This document shows, one piece after another, positions 20,846 through 32,464 of a DNA stretch of 64,000 nt. This DNA is from Nymphaea colorata. Lineage: Eukaryota; Streptophyta; Magnoliopsida; Nymphaeales; Nymphaeaceae. A program made the position numbers and the translations under genes. The stretch spans positions 9,103,353 to 9,167,352 of the forward strand of contig NC_045141.1 of NCBI RefSeq assembly GCF_008831285.2, read 5' to 3'. Under the pieces are notes generated by a model. It ran no database searches. It was not told where the DNA came from and was given only the letters and a program-made list of their open reading frames with translations. Positions within the stretch are counted from its first letter, which is position 1. The number at the start of each line of letters is the position of its first letter.

Positions 20846-21369
20846 TGTTATCACCCCAAATTTTTGCCAAAAGACTGTATTTTATTTTTAGACCCTAAGC
20901 AGAAACCCTAGACCCAAAACAAGTTCACGACTGTTCGATCCAAAATAAATTTCTAAAACCTTATCCAAACCCAAACACAAGATTCAGATCCAACTTTCAG
21001 ATCCGAACAAGAACCAAAATCCAAGTTTAGATCTAAATCAGAAATTTCAAACTCAAAATCCAAAGTCAAAATCAAAACAACAAAATTTGATGCTATTGAG
21101 TGTCGCACACGCCTGCACGGACCTTCCCTTTGTTTTAAGTCTCGTCCTCGCACCAAAATTGTGTTTTTGAGCTTAAACCACTCAATCAAACATGTCGGCA
21201 ACCAATTGAACCCAATCCAAATCTAAAATGAGCCCGAAGTCATTCAAAGTGGAGTTGGCTCCGTTTGCAACAAAAAAAAAGAAAACCATTTTTACCCCTT
21301 TAAATATATGTGTAAAGTATAATTTTCTACGTTGTTTTCTAATATTATTCTTTGAACGGCCCTCTGGGA

Positions 21370-22527
21370 TAGGGCTGCACACGAGCCGAGTCGAGCTCGA
21401 GCTCGAACTCGACTCGAGCTCGAACTCGACTCGAGCTCGACTCGAGCAACCTAACACAAGCTCAAGCTCGACTCAATTATACAAAGTCGAGCTCGAGCTC
21501 GACTCGCTTAACTCGATCAACTCGTTTACTGCATCTATGCCACAAAACTCTTCTTGCTCCTTCATTTTAACTCGAGTAACTCGTTTCTTGCATCTGGGTG
21601 TTCTTCAACCATCTACTTCTCTGCATGAGAACAGGAAAACCTATTTCTCGTTGTAATCAAGCACATAATCATACCCTTTGTTTTGTCAAACACCTCATCA
21701 ATGCAACATAGTTCAACAAAAAACTCGAAAAAACTCACAAAAGAAAAAGGGGCTATGCCACAAAGCAGCAGAGAGAAAGAGAGGGAGAGGGAGAAGACCT
21801 GTAAACCTTGTGGAAGGAGAAAGGAGGAGGTAGCAAATAGTCCCTCAAGAGCATTGAATGTGAGTGTTGATGGCGTCTGAGGCAGCAACAACGAGAGAAG
21901 GGGAAAGGCGATAGATGCAATTGATTTCTGGTGGGTTTCATTTGGGCAAAATCAATTGGGAGGAGGAGGAAGAAGAAGAACAACAAAGAGAAGAAAAAAA
22001 GAAGGCCGAAGAGGTACCTGGCGTGAAGGCGAGAGTAGGAGGTGCAGCAAGAGTGAGAGGGACGATGGATGCGTCTGAGGCAGCAGCAGCAAGAGAAGGG
22101 GAAAGGCGACGGATGCGTCTGAGGCAGCAGCGGCGGCCGGTGAGAGAAGGCAGCAGCAGCGGAAGAGAGAGAGCAGTTGGAAGACAGCAAGTTCCCTCAG
22201 GTCGTGGTCGATGGAAGAGGGAAGACAACAAGAGAGAGAGCAGATGGGAACAAACGGGAAGAAGGGAGAGTGAAGACCGAATGGAAAGAGAAAAAAGTTT
22301 TTACCCTAAACCGGTGAACCGGTTTCGCGAACCAGTTTATTCAATTTAATCGATTTAATATAACGAGTCGAGTCGAGTTCTTGCAACTCGAACTCGAATC
22401 GTTTATTGACATGAGTTTAACTTTTAGCTCAAACTCGACTTGTTTATAAATGAGTCGAACTCGAGCCGAGCTTTTTCGAGCGAGTTCGAGTCGAGCCCGA
22501 GTTGGCTCGACTTGTTGTGCAGCCCTA
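21370..22527. mobile_element. Non-autonomous hAT element, 1,158 bp
   Basis: Ends are TAGGGCTGCACA... and ...TGTGCAGCCCTA (12-bp perfect TIRs). The 8 bp outside, CTCTGGGA, are identical on both sides (21,362-21,369 and 22,528-22,535), diagnostic of hAT. Subterminal regions are packed with CGAGCTCGACTCG-type repeats on both strands. The interior is purine-rich with repeated GATGCGTCTGAGGCAGCAGC units and no transposase; the Glu/Arg-rich open frames (for example 21,915-22,349) are composition effects. It shares TIRs, subterminal repeats and an 'ACCCTAAA...CCGGTTT' segment with the 6-kb element at 34,277, so it is a deletion or satellite form mobilised by that family. Confidence 0.92.
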
Positions 22528-23040
22528 CTCTGGGAGGCTAAGGAGGCAAAACCCGCCCCTTATTGGTCCAAATGAGATAATAAGGAGGGCGTTTCACCCC
22601 CCTTGTGAAAATGCTCGTCTCGCCGCAACACACAACAACGCATCGGCCGCTGCTGCGATGCATCCTTGCACGCGCAACACGTCGGGTAGGGCCTGTGTGC
22701 AGTGCAGGCCCTATTTTGAGTCAAAAACCTTTAGCCTGGCTGGGTGGGCATTAGCCCTGCCCACACCCCAAAGGGGTGTTTGTAGGGCTAATGGCCAATC
22801 CTATTTAGTCAAAACCTATTTAAAAAATAAAATCAAATTATTCAAAAATACTTGAAATTCATATGAAAATATTGTGAAATTAAAAAAAAAATCAAATTTT
22901 GAGTTTTGGCTCCAAAATTCCCTATAAATACTCGCACAATCTTCTTCTCTTTGGGCATGAGCTAACCCTTGAGGAACTTTTAGTGCTCTCTGACTTGAAG
23001 ATTTAGAGTTTTCTCTTAGCTCTCTTTTTTCATTTCTCTC

Positions 23041-23336
23041 TCATTCTCTTCTTCTTCTCCAACCTTTAAAGCAAGCTTCTTCAAGATCCAACCTTTCAAG
23101 GGAGCACAAGAAGATCTCTTGGAGGCATATCTTCATTACCTTGGAACTTCACCCAAAGCAACTCTCATTCTCTTTCTCAATTTCTCTCTCATTCTCTTCT
23201 TCTTCTCCAACTTTGAGAGCAAGCTTCTTCAAGATCCAACTCTTCAAGGGAGCACAAGAAGATCTCTTGGAGGCATATCTTCATCACCTTGGAACTTCAC
23301 CCAAAGCAACCTTAGGATCATCTGAAGTAAGAGATT
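23041..23336 (+). repeat. Tandem duplication in the long LTR, 148-bp period
   Basis: Two units (23,041-23,188 and 23,189-23,336) carry TCATTCTCTTCTTCTTCTCC through a 'GGAGGCATATCTTCAT' segment with few differences. The duplication lies downstream of the LTR's TATA box, in the probable untranslated leader. The other LTR copies in the window hold one degenerate unit. Confidence 0.85.
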
Positions 23337-24253
23337 CATCTTCTAAATCATTCTCATTAGAGGTATGTAATCAATATCTCACTCCATTTCTTTTCATTAC
23401 TTCTTCCCTTTTTCATCTCCCCATGGCTATATAAGATAGCTCTCAGATATCCTTTTCGGAGTCAAGAAGCTATTCTTGAGTACTCCGAGAGCATGAGAAG
23501 ATGAAATACATTTCATTTTAGGATCGAAACATGTTTATCTCTTCTCTTGAATATTGCTTTGTTTTGAGATATTATTCATGCATGGTTGATTGATTTTTTA
23601 TATTTATATATGAATGAACGGTGAGAATGAGTGTTTGAATTGGAATTCTTCTCTATTATTATGTTGGTTTTGAGGTTGGAATTTGTTCAGCCCGAAAAAA
23701 CCCTAATGAATATGTACATGTTAAAAATGCATTTCTTTGTCATTCTTACCTTTAGTTTCTTTCTTAGTCATTCGATTAAGAACCTCAATTAAGTACTTTA
23801 TTACGTTGTTTGACTTTCTCCCATACCTAATGGTGGGTTAAATGTATTTCCTTGTAATAAATAAAATAATTATGTTTTATGTTCATGTATGAAAATATTT
23901 GAAATTATGCTTTTCAAAAGATTTTCAAAAGCAAGAACTCTCTCTAATGAGGTTTTGGAGACTTAACCTAGCTCTTTCATGAGCCCAAATTCATCTCCGG
24001 CTTATATAAAAATCGAATTCGGATATTTTCAAGTCATTTCTTGATTTTAACTCTCAAGAAGATATATACGTATATACATGTTATATAATTATATGTGTAC
24101 ATGATTATGTTTATTTGTCTATCTCTCTCTATGGTTTCACATATCATTTTACGAATTTTCATATACACATGAATGTGTACATACATATGTTCCATTTCCC
24201 TCTCTATAATTTTTTGTTTCTCTCTTCAAGTAGAATGTTTTCCTTTACAAATT

Positions 24254-24255
<2 letters not shown>

Positions 24256-24306
<51 letters not shown>
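24256..24306. repeat. (CT)n(TA)n compound microsatellite
   Basis: A CT run passes directly into a TA run within the long LTR. The homologous region of the other copy (33,890-33,985) has separate TC and TA runs. Confidence 0.9.
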
Positions 24307-24308
<2 letters not shown>

Positions 24309-25314
24309 TTTCTTATAAAATCTCTCTCTCTCTCACACAAATCTTCTTAACCCTCTCCATTTGAGTTTGTACTTTCTCTTCATAAACTTTCATATACAAA
24401 CGCGTACATGTATGTATACATGCATATACGTATAAAATACATATAAAGATACGTATCTCCCTCTATTCTTAAATCTTTTATTTGGTGATCTTTAAAATCT
24501 CTTTCTTTTTTTCTCTCTATGAAAGTATTTCATCTTTTTAATTATTTTTGGATATTTTTGCCCAAAAATCTAATGTTTTAAATTTCCATTTGTCGACTTC
24601 ACCAAGATAAAAAATCAAATAATGACTCACTATTGGAATCATGTTTGATGGTCTACAACCTCATTCTATTTTCAAAAAATTTTCTTTTGATAAAAATACT
24701 TATGACAATTTTATAAATAAGAATGAGAAACTCAAGTATATGTGATGGTAGGAATGTTTTTAGATGAATGTTATGGTAGGAATGAATGATTTCCTTTTAA
24801 TCATGTAGGATCAATGCATTCATACATTCACATTCACTTAACATTACGAATGATCACAAGCACGCTTCTAAAAGAACTTAAGCAAGATGACATGGAGCTC
24901 TAACTAAGTAGTCACCGAATGAGAACAAAAATCTCAAACCTACTTAAAGTCTTAAAAGAACACTAAAATGACTTCAAAAGTGATCTCCAAAGGTTTTCAA
25001 GTGATATTTGTAAAGATTTCTCAATTCAAAATTTCTCAAATCAATCAAACGACTCTTCAAAAACTTTCTCAAAGATTTGAAACATCAAATTTTCAATGTT
25101 TTCTCAAACACTACACCGCATTTAGAATAAAAAATGCTTAAGCCAAAATGAAATGCATCAAGAATAAACATAGCCCTTGGATTGGTTACCCTCGATAAAG
25201 GTGCTAGGAATGACAATCCTCCAATGGGCGAGTCTCTTTCTCTCTCATTTAAAATAAAACCTCATTTTTTTGGAGCACTCTAAAAACTAAATATTTTGGG
25301 GATCGAACATATCT

Positions 25315-27800
25315 ACAATGCAAAGAATCAAGGAAGAGTTTTTACTTGTTTTCAATGTAATAAGAGGGTGCATGTGAAGGAAAATTGTTTCGCTCAACAC
25401 TCAAAACAAAGGAAATGTGAATAAGGTAGAAAGCAAACCAGTCAATGCTTAGGGCACAAAAGCGTTGCTTGTAGAAGTACAACCGTTCTTATTGTCAACC
25501 ATGTCACAAATGATGGTCAAATAAAATGAGCAGGAGTAATGTGCTGGTCCTAGTGTTGTCACACATGTTACAGGTAATGAAGGTAAGTTGTCACACTTAT
25601 CTCCTTATTCTAAAAGAGGTGGCATAGTGACATGAGATGGAACTCACTACTTCATCACTCATATTGGAAATGCATGTATCTGTATGTCTTAAGTCTACAC
25701 TCTCTTTGCCCAATGTTCTTCTTGAATTGAATATAAAAAATAATACGATATGAATTCTTCTATTAAATTTACCCTCTCCTTTGTCCATGTTAAGGATCTT
25801 TCAACATGTACAAAGGAGATGTTTGCTAACGGGGAAAGACGAGGAAACATGTACCTTTTCAAGGAGATGCCTTCTATTCTTTGGTTGGTGCCATGCATGT
25901 AGTTGACATCATTGTCTTTGTCCTCTGAGTCATCTTCCAGTAGTTCTTGTTTATTTGGGCCTTCTGAATCTTCTTATTGTAATAACTCAGATGTTTGGCA
26001 TGGACATTTGGGTCATTGTAGTCAGGGTTTTATTGAGAAACTTGGAAGCGATCACCTTATTCCAGAGTCCAGTTGTCTTCTTTTTTTTAAAAAAAATAAG
26101 TGTTCAAGTTGCAAACTCTGTAAGGGTCATGTACTTCTTTTCTATCTCTAAAACACTTCCAAACTATTTCAAATTGTGTATTTTGATGTTTGGGGACCCA
26201 CCCTAATCATTTCTTCTTTATCTAGAAGTCATTATTATGCCATTTTTATGGACTTCTATTCTCGATATACTTAAATATACTTTATGAAACGTACACATGA
26301 AGCATTTCTAATTTTCTAAGATTTCTATCTATTGTCAAAACTAAGGTTTTCTATATTGTTGTGCATTGCAATGTGATGGTGGAGGAATGTATGCATCAAA
26401 TAATTTTACTACCTTATTCAGAATAATGACATAAGTGGACAAAGTTCTAGCCTGCATACTCCACAAGAAAATGAAGTCACGGAGAGAAAACATAAGCATG
26501 TTGTAGAAAGTTCTATAAGCATACTTCATGACAGTCATGTGTGTATTAATCCCTACACAAAAGCATTTCATACTTTAATTCACATCATACATTGTCTTCC
26601 TATGCATTTTTGGTACACAAGTCACCATACTTTGTCTTGTTTGGACAGCATCCCTGCTTTGATGAGTTACATCCTTTTCACTGCATGTGTTACATGCATA
26701 TCAATTCATCTCTAAAAAGTAAGTTATATGATTAGGCAGCTAAGTGAAAGTTTGTTGGATATACAGATGCTTAAGGGAGTACATGTGTGATGTTCTGGTC
26801 ACCAAACACATCAGAACTTCCAACAAAGTTATCTTTATTAAACAGAATCTCGAATTGTGTGGACTTACACAAGTGCCCACTAGCAAAAAGAAAGTGTATG
26901 ATCTGTGGTTAAGTGTAGATCATTTTAACAATGCTTGAAAAGGTTGTACAGAAACTTACCATACTTTAGTGGTGATTGGAAAGAAGATAGTCCTCAGAAA
27001 AGTATAGAGATGCCCCATATACAGTAGTTTTCTAGACATATCTACACTAGAAGACACAAAGACATAGGTTCCATAGTAGTAAAGGAGGTTTCTAATAATT
27101 TAGCTCCCATTTAGTGATGAGTGAGCTATTATAACTTTTCTTTTGAATTTTAGTTGTTTATGTCCCATCTTGCAAAGCAAAGTGGGCCAACTTGATTCAA
27201 TGACATTGTTATATTGGATAGAACCATGAATAAAGAAATGGAAGCTCTCCATGAGTGCCATACATGGGAAGCCATCCCACAGCCCGAAGGGATGAATGTA
27301 CCTAGCTCAAAGTAGGTTTATAAAAAATAAACCTGATAGAATTATCCATAGATATAAAGCTCAATGATGGCTCAAAGATTCACACATAAATATAGACAGG
27401 ACTATGATGTGACTTTGAGAACAGTAGTGAAGATGGGTACCATTCATGTTGTTATATCTTTAACCATTGACCAGGGATGAAAGCTTAGTGTGATGGATGT
27501 CAAAATGTTTTCTCACAAGGTGATTTAAAGGATGAGGTGTATATGGAACAACATCCTGGATACACTGAAAAACTACATGGGTATGCAAACTCGGGGAAGT
27601 CTTTGTATGGCTTGAAGAAAGCATCATGCTCTTGGTTTGACTGTTTTTTTCTGCATATGAAAGCTATGGTTTTAGAAGGGGCTCTCTTGATCGCTCTGCT
27701 TTCATTTATAAAGAAAGGGATATTACTAATCTTCTTCTTACATAAGTGGAGGACATTATGACTAGAAGCTCTATGACCTAACTCGAAGGAAGTGAGGAAC
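25315..27800 (+). pseudogene. Old copia retrotransposon, 3' part: zinc knuckle, protease, integrase and RT remains
   Basis: This continues the gag at 19,545-20,845 after the solo LTR. In order: a decayed CCHC knuckle ('CFQCNKRVHVKENC', 25,345-25,400), weak protease-like sequence to about 25,860, a GAG-pre-integrase block 'WHGHLGHCSQGFIEKL' (about 25,995-26,050), integrase core pieces ('FDVWGP', 'SLHTPQENEVTERKHKHVV', about 26,180-26,510), then reverse transcriptase pieces ('MNKEMEALHECHTWEAI' near 27,225; 'SVMDVKMFSH' near 27,490; a damaged 'VEDI' in place of YVDD near 27,750). Stops and frameshifts are everywhere. RNase H and a 3' LTR were not found. Inactive and old. Confidence 0.7.
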
Positions 27801-28149
27801 ATCATAGGGTCTAGTGACTACCAATCAACCCGTAAGAAGGAAAATGACAGTCAGACATAATTCACGTTATCAACTTATAGGTGATGAGGCATAAAACATT
27901 AGCAGATGGTAGCTCAAGATCCATATAAGGCACCCTTGATCTACTTCGAATTCAAAGAACTTCCTAATGATTACAAGGAAGGTTTACAAATTCTAGTGAA
28001 TGTAACAATAATTATATATTCACACCCTTAAACTATTTTTACTGCTACGATAAGTTTTGTTATTAGATTGTTATCTTTTGAAATTTCCATGATCAACTAT
28101 ACATCCATTCAATGTGGGAATATTATACTATCAATGGGATTTTGAAGAG

Positions 28150-29100
28150 ATTGGTGTTGGCTGTATACAATAAGATGTGACAAATTGGAGGTCTAAGGTT
28201 AGAGCCATCTACAAGATATTCGACAATTTACATGACTGATTAGCAAATCAACTTGATGACATCCCACCAGAATGATGGTCGGCCCTTATGGAACACTTTA
28301 ATACTAAAAATCAGAGGCATAGCTTCAAACATGTCAACTATTTTTTGACCAAATAAGGTATGTTTACTTAATATATATTTTTGCAGATTATAGGCCTTAA
28401 TCAGGAAAAATACTAAGAACCTTTTCAAACATACGTACACACACACACACACACACACATGAACTAAAAGTTTCACTCCTTTTATAGTCAAAATTGTAAG
28501 CTAAAAGTAGTTATCCTGTATTATGTTCTCTTAATCATATTATGCTGGCAGATAATGAGATATTCCATGTGCTTTTTGTCAATTAGATCCTAGATTGTGA
28601 CATTGAGCCTTATAGAGCTCGGCTCTAGGACATGTGCCTCACAATGTGTTGTACCATAATGCAGAGACAAGCAATTATTGTAAGAGCAGTTTTCCTTTTC
28701 TTTTAAATTGTAATATGTATGTTTATTGTGGTATACATTCTTTTGTTTTAATGTCATTTTTATCTAAAGTACTTTACTATGTGTAGGACAATATTAAAGG
28801 AATGCTCACTACAAGGCTAGAAAGGAAAGCATATACACAATTACGGATAGATATGTTGACCCAAGCACATGCTTAGGACAAATATGGACGTGTTTGCACA
28901 TGCGGGATTAGTGTGAAATATTAGCACATAATGCAGCTTTAGAGGTAAAAGTCATGAGGCAAAAAGTTAAGATTGAATATCTAAAAAAAGCGGTTTGAAG
29001 TTTCCTAATTTGGGAGGAGAAAATACAAATTCTTCTTCATATGGTACTCAACATCGTTATACTTTCTCACCCGGGGTTGAAAGCTAGCAATTTCCTTCAC
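28150..29100 (+). pseudogene. Possible plant transposase_24 (En/Spm-associated) fragment
   Basis: Around 28,190-28,340 the plus strand reads, with stops, like 'KVRAIYKIFDNLHD', then 'LANQLDDIPPE' and 'WSALMEHFNTKNQR', the spacing and composition of the plant transposase_24 family. Around 28,790-28,930 a further piece ends 'DKYGRVCTCGISVKY', resembling that family's C-terminal 'YGRVRGxGxGV' motif. The two parts are separated by about 430 bp of unrelated sequence with a CA microsatellite (28,439-28,460). No terminal repeats were found. The call rests on recalled motifs only. Confidence 0.4.
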
Positions 29101-29145
29101 AAGTAAACATATTTACTCTCATTAACATGTTTCACATTACTTATG

Positions 29146-29740
29146 TGTTACCACCTTAAATTTTTCCAAAAATACTGTATTCAGATTTAATCCTATACCC
29201 AAAACAAAATCGCAACTATTTGATCTAAAATGAATTTGTAAACCCAAGTTTAGATCAAAATCAATCATTTCAAACTCAAAATCCAAAATCGAGTTCAAAA
29301 TGACAAAGTTTGGTGCTATGAGCGTCGTTCATGTGCACAGACCATCCTTTTGTTTTATGCTTCGTCGGTGGCTAATTAAATCGAATATGCATTCAAAACG
29401 AGCCCGGAGTAGATCAAAATAGAGTCAGCCACCCATTTTTAACAAAAAATTTTCCTTTACACATTTTAAATAAAAAAATATTTTATGCTTCCTATATAAA
29501 CAACATATGTTATTTTATTAGATTTTATTTAAAAAAAGGAAGGAGCACGCACTTGCACGTGTGAGCGTGCCACATGCTAGCGCTCGCGCGAGCGAGTGCA
29601 TCATCGTGCATGAGTACTCCTTTGCGCGGCAGTGGGTCGCGGGCAGCCTGCTCACAAAGCACGATAGCGGGCAAACGGCGCCTAGCGTGCCAAGTGGTCC
29701 TGTGTGTACATGCCCTCCTTTTTTGTGAAAAAGACCACCC
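29146..29740 (+). repeat. Truncated copy of the long LTR family
   Basis: Begins TGTTACCACC and runs parallel to the starts of the LTRs at 20,846 and 32,466 (for example 'AATACTGTATTC' then 'CAAACTCAAAATCCAAAATCGAG' and 'CTATATAAACAAC'). Similarity fades near 29,740. The segment 29,550-29,700 is locally GC-rich with many GAGCG/GCGCG words. It could be the 5' LTR of the element whose 3' LTR is at 32,466, but no PBS was found and the flanks do not match. Confidence 0.65.
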
Positions 29741-31830
29741 TTTGATTATGTTTCCTCTCTTGCATATAAGATTAATTGAGGATGATCAATCATGTTCACT
29801 TAGACCTAGGATCAAATACAACCCTCCTCAATTTAAGGCTTGATTGAAGACAATGTTTGTTCTTCTTCTTATTTTAATCATCATCTTAAGCAACATTGCA
29901 TTGGAGACAACCGATTTTGCATGCTTGCTTATCAAAAATTTTCAATACATATTTGTCCTGGTCATCATGTTGTCGATTTTGGTCTTAGGCGGTAGCACAT
30001 AACTAAGCCTTACAATTAGACCACACCTTGGGCTGGAAAGCCTCTTCGTTAACACCATGAGTGGTAACATGTGGTATATCGACGAGTGCCCAAAAAGAAG
30101 TTGATAAACTTTACCCTTAGTTGCCAAATAAAAGAGTCTATGCTTGTATTAAGCCTCTTCGCTAAGGTATATTGACATATCTTATATGGAACAATCATAC
30201 TTGATCAAACCAAATTCAGTTAGGGTCCTATGCTCATTTTCCAAATATATACATGATAAATGTGACTTTAGAAAGTGCTATATTGTATGATGAATGCATG
30301 TGCGTCTTCAACAATCTTTGATCAATTTAATAATTTTACATTCCATATTTTTCATTTAAATCAACGTTTTTTTCGATCATCTCTACATAATCTTCAACAT
30401 GACCATGTCATAAGTTCATGCTTTAACCTTACTATCTAAATGACATTGATTTTTCAAATACTGTCATTCAGCAAATCCGTTTTTCAAAATTACTTCAAAA
30501 TCTATATTTTATCATACTTTGTCAATCCCTCATTTATTCATTGGTCCAACCTCATATTCTTAAACATGATAACCAGTTATTAGCTCAATTACCAACTTTG
30601 CTTGACTAAGGTCATGCATAATTTTTTTGGCCTCAACATCCATATCTTTCTCCCTGTTTTATTGAGTTATCATTTATTCCAAATTGAATACCAATCTTTG
30701 CTTTACTCAAGTATACTCCATGTTTAATCATCGGACATGTGATTCAAGCATCAAACATTTATTATACTCTGCTTGAGGTCTAATCATTTCAAAGCTAAAA
30801 TTCTTCACAAGTGATAAATTGCTCACAATTTTCTCTATTTTCCTATATTATTAACTTGATATCTCGCTATGAGAATCACTATTTACCGATCTATTTCTAC
30901 AAAAAATTTCTTTCCTACATGTTTTGTCCCAATTGTTTGTCATTAAAGATAAATCAAAAAATTCTTTTATATCCAAGCTCTGCTTCCACCCTCACATATC
31001 AATTTTCTTTATTTAATTAAGGCAATTTCCATTATTTTCTTCGCCTCAATCTCAGTTCGTGATCAACACGTGCTTGACTGAGGTCATGCATTCCTTTTTT
31101 TTTCCCTTTATTTATATTTAACCAAATAATTTTCTAGCTTCAATATCTATGCTGTGTCTTTCTTCTCATTTTACTACGTCCATGATTTTATTGGGTCATT
31201 ATTTATTCCAAGATCTTTGTTTTGCTCACATATTCTATTTTTAATAGTCAGACACTTATTTTTAATTTATTCATCCACCCTTATTGAGTCTATATCTTTC
31301 TGAATCAAACCTCATATATTTATACTCTGCTTGAGATTTAATCCTTTCAAAATTAAGATGTTTTATTGTCCTATATTATCTTGCTATGAGAATCACCATC
31401 TACCGATCATATTCTCATTTTCATTCCAATAAGCTTTGTCTCAATTTCTTGTCATTGAAGACAAAATAGAAATTCTTTCATACCAAAGCTCATATTACTT
31501 TGCACCTTTATTTTCCTACTAGCGGAAAATATATCAATTTCTTTTACATAATTTTGTCTATACCTTCTTTTCATTGGGGCATTTTCTAGTATTTTTGTTT
31601 CAATCCAAGTATCAACCTTCTATCTTCTACTTAATACATTCACATATTCTGTTTTGAATCACATTTTATCCATTACCATTCATGGCAATTGCTAATACTG
31701 AGGCATTTTTTTTTAATTATGAATATTTTGAGACATTTCTAAATTGCTTTTGCGACACACATTTTTGTTTCACAATCATCATTGTCCATAAAAACAAGGA
31801 ATCATATCCCACTTAAATCAACTAAAGATT
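29741..31830. other. AT-rich interior sequence without genes
   Basis: No coding similarity seen. Between 30,590 and 31,260 two loosely similar blocks share phrases such as 'GCTTGACTAAGGTCATGCAT' / 'GCTTGACTGAGGTCATGCAT' and 'TCATTATTTATTCCAA', suggesting an old internal duplication. If the LTRs on either side belong together, this is the interior of a non-autonomous element. Confidence 0.4.
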
Positions 31831-31834
31831 TGAA

Positions 31835-32400
31835 CAAGTGCAATCTGGCCGCTAGGTTCGGAGTATTCTAAAGTAAGTTCAACCTGGTCGCTAAGAAGAG
31901 AATCTTATGAAGCAAGCGCAACTCAGCCATTTGGCCAAGGGCTTTTCAAAGCAAGTTCAACTCAAACACTAGTTTGAGGAATTTTAACAAGTTCAAAATC
32001 CAGCATTTGGTGAAAACAAAAAAATTTCACCAAAAGGGACTTGAGGTGATAATAAGTTTTCTTGTCACAACCAATGAAGGAGCTATATGGTCTCATTCCT
32101 TGCTTCAACAAAGGTATTCGATGTGATGAAGCTTTTTTCCTGACATTTCCACTTGTTATGGAGCAACCCATTTATAAAATGGGTAAAACTTGAAATTATG
32201 GACTAAAGAGCAACCCACACAAGCAATGAGTTAAACCTGCAATGCAAGCCAAGGCAAACCCATTCAAAGGGGTTAAACCTGAATTTACTTTCAGCAAACC
32301 CGTGCAGGTAAGGGGTTAAACCTGCAACGTAAGCTCAAACAACCCATTTAGGTAAAGGGGTTAAGCCTGAAGCATCATTCCAAAATGTTTTGTTTGAAAA
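31835..32400 (+). repeat. Degenerate tandem motifs upstream of a polypurine tract
   Basis: At 31,840-31,980 a motif like 'AAGCAAGTTCAACTC..CCGCTAGG' recurs about four times. At 32,160-32,370 a unit of the form AACCCATT...GGGGTTAAACCTG recurs about five times, with unequal spacing of about 35-60 bp; each unit can fold on itself. Such tandem motifs before the 3' LTR are known from some large plant gypsy elements (Tat/Ogre type), but no pol is present to confirm that lineage. Confidence 0.65.
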
Positions 32401-32452
32401 ATCTGGGGTGCTAATCTTTGTCACTAAGCACACCTAATGTCGACTTAGTAAC

Positions 32453-32464
32453 AAAGAAGGGAAA
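32453..32464 (+). other. Polypurine tract before a long 3' LTR
   Basis: AAAGAAGGGAAA directly precedes (one C between) the TGTTATCAC start of the LTR. This shows the LTR at 32,466 is a 3' LTR of a plus-strand element rather than a solo copy. Confidence 0.7.

Larger units (their letters stand above)
20846..25309 (+). mobile_element. Solo long LTR (about 3.3 kb) interrupted by a hAT element
   Basis: The block begins TGTTATCACC and ends GATCGAACA, so it has TGTT...AACA ends. The flanking 5 bp are TATAT on the left and TATCT on the right, a target duplication with one later change. It sits inside the copia relic: gag stops before it and the CCHC region resumes after it. No PBS or PPT is adjacent, so this is a solo LTR left by recombination. 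Without the 1,158-bp hAT insertion and its 8-bp duplication it is about 3,298 bp. Related copies are at 29,146 and 32,466. A TATA box TATAAATA is at 22,923-22,930, plus orientation. Confidence 0.75.

Noticed and set aside
21915-22349. 144-codon Glu/Arg-rich frame in the 1,158-bp hAT element
   Set aside because: Purine-rich repeats leave several frames open on both strands; there is no domain and no similarity to the transposase.
32160-32370. CRISPR-like regularly spaced repeats
   Set aside because: Units are degenerate and unevenly spaced, the genome is plant nuclear, and the motif sits before an LTR polypurine tract.
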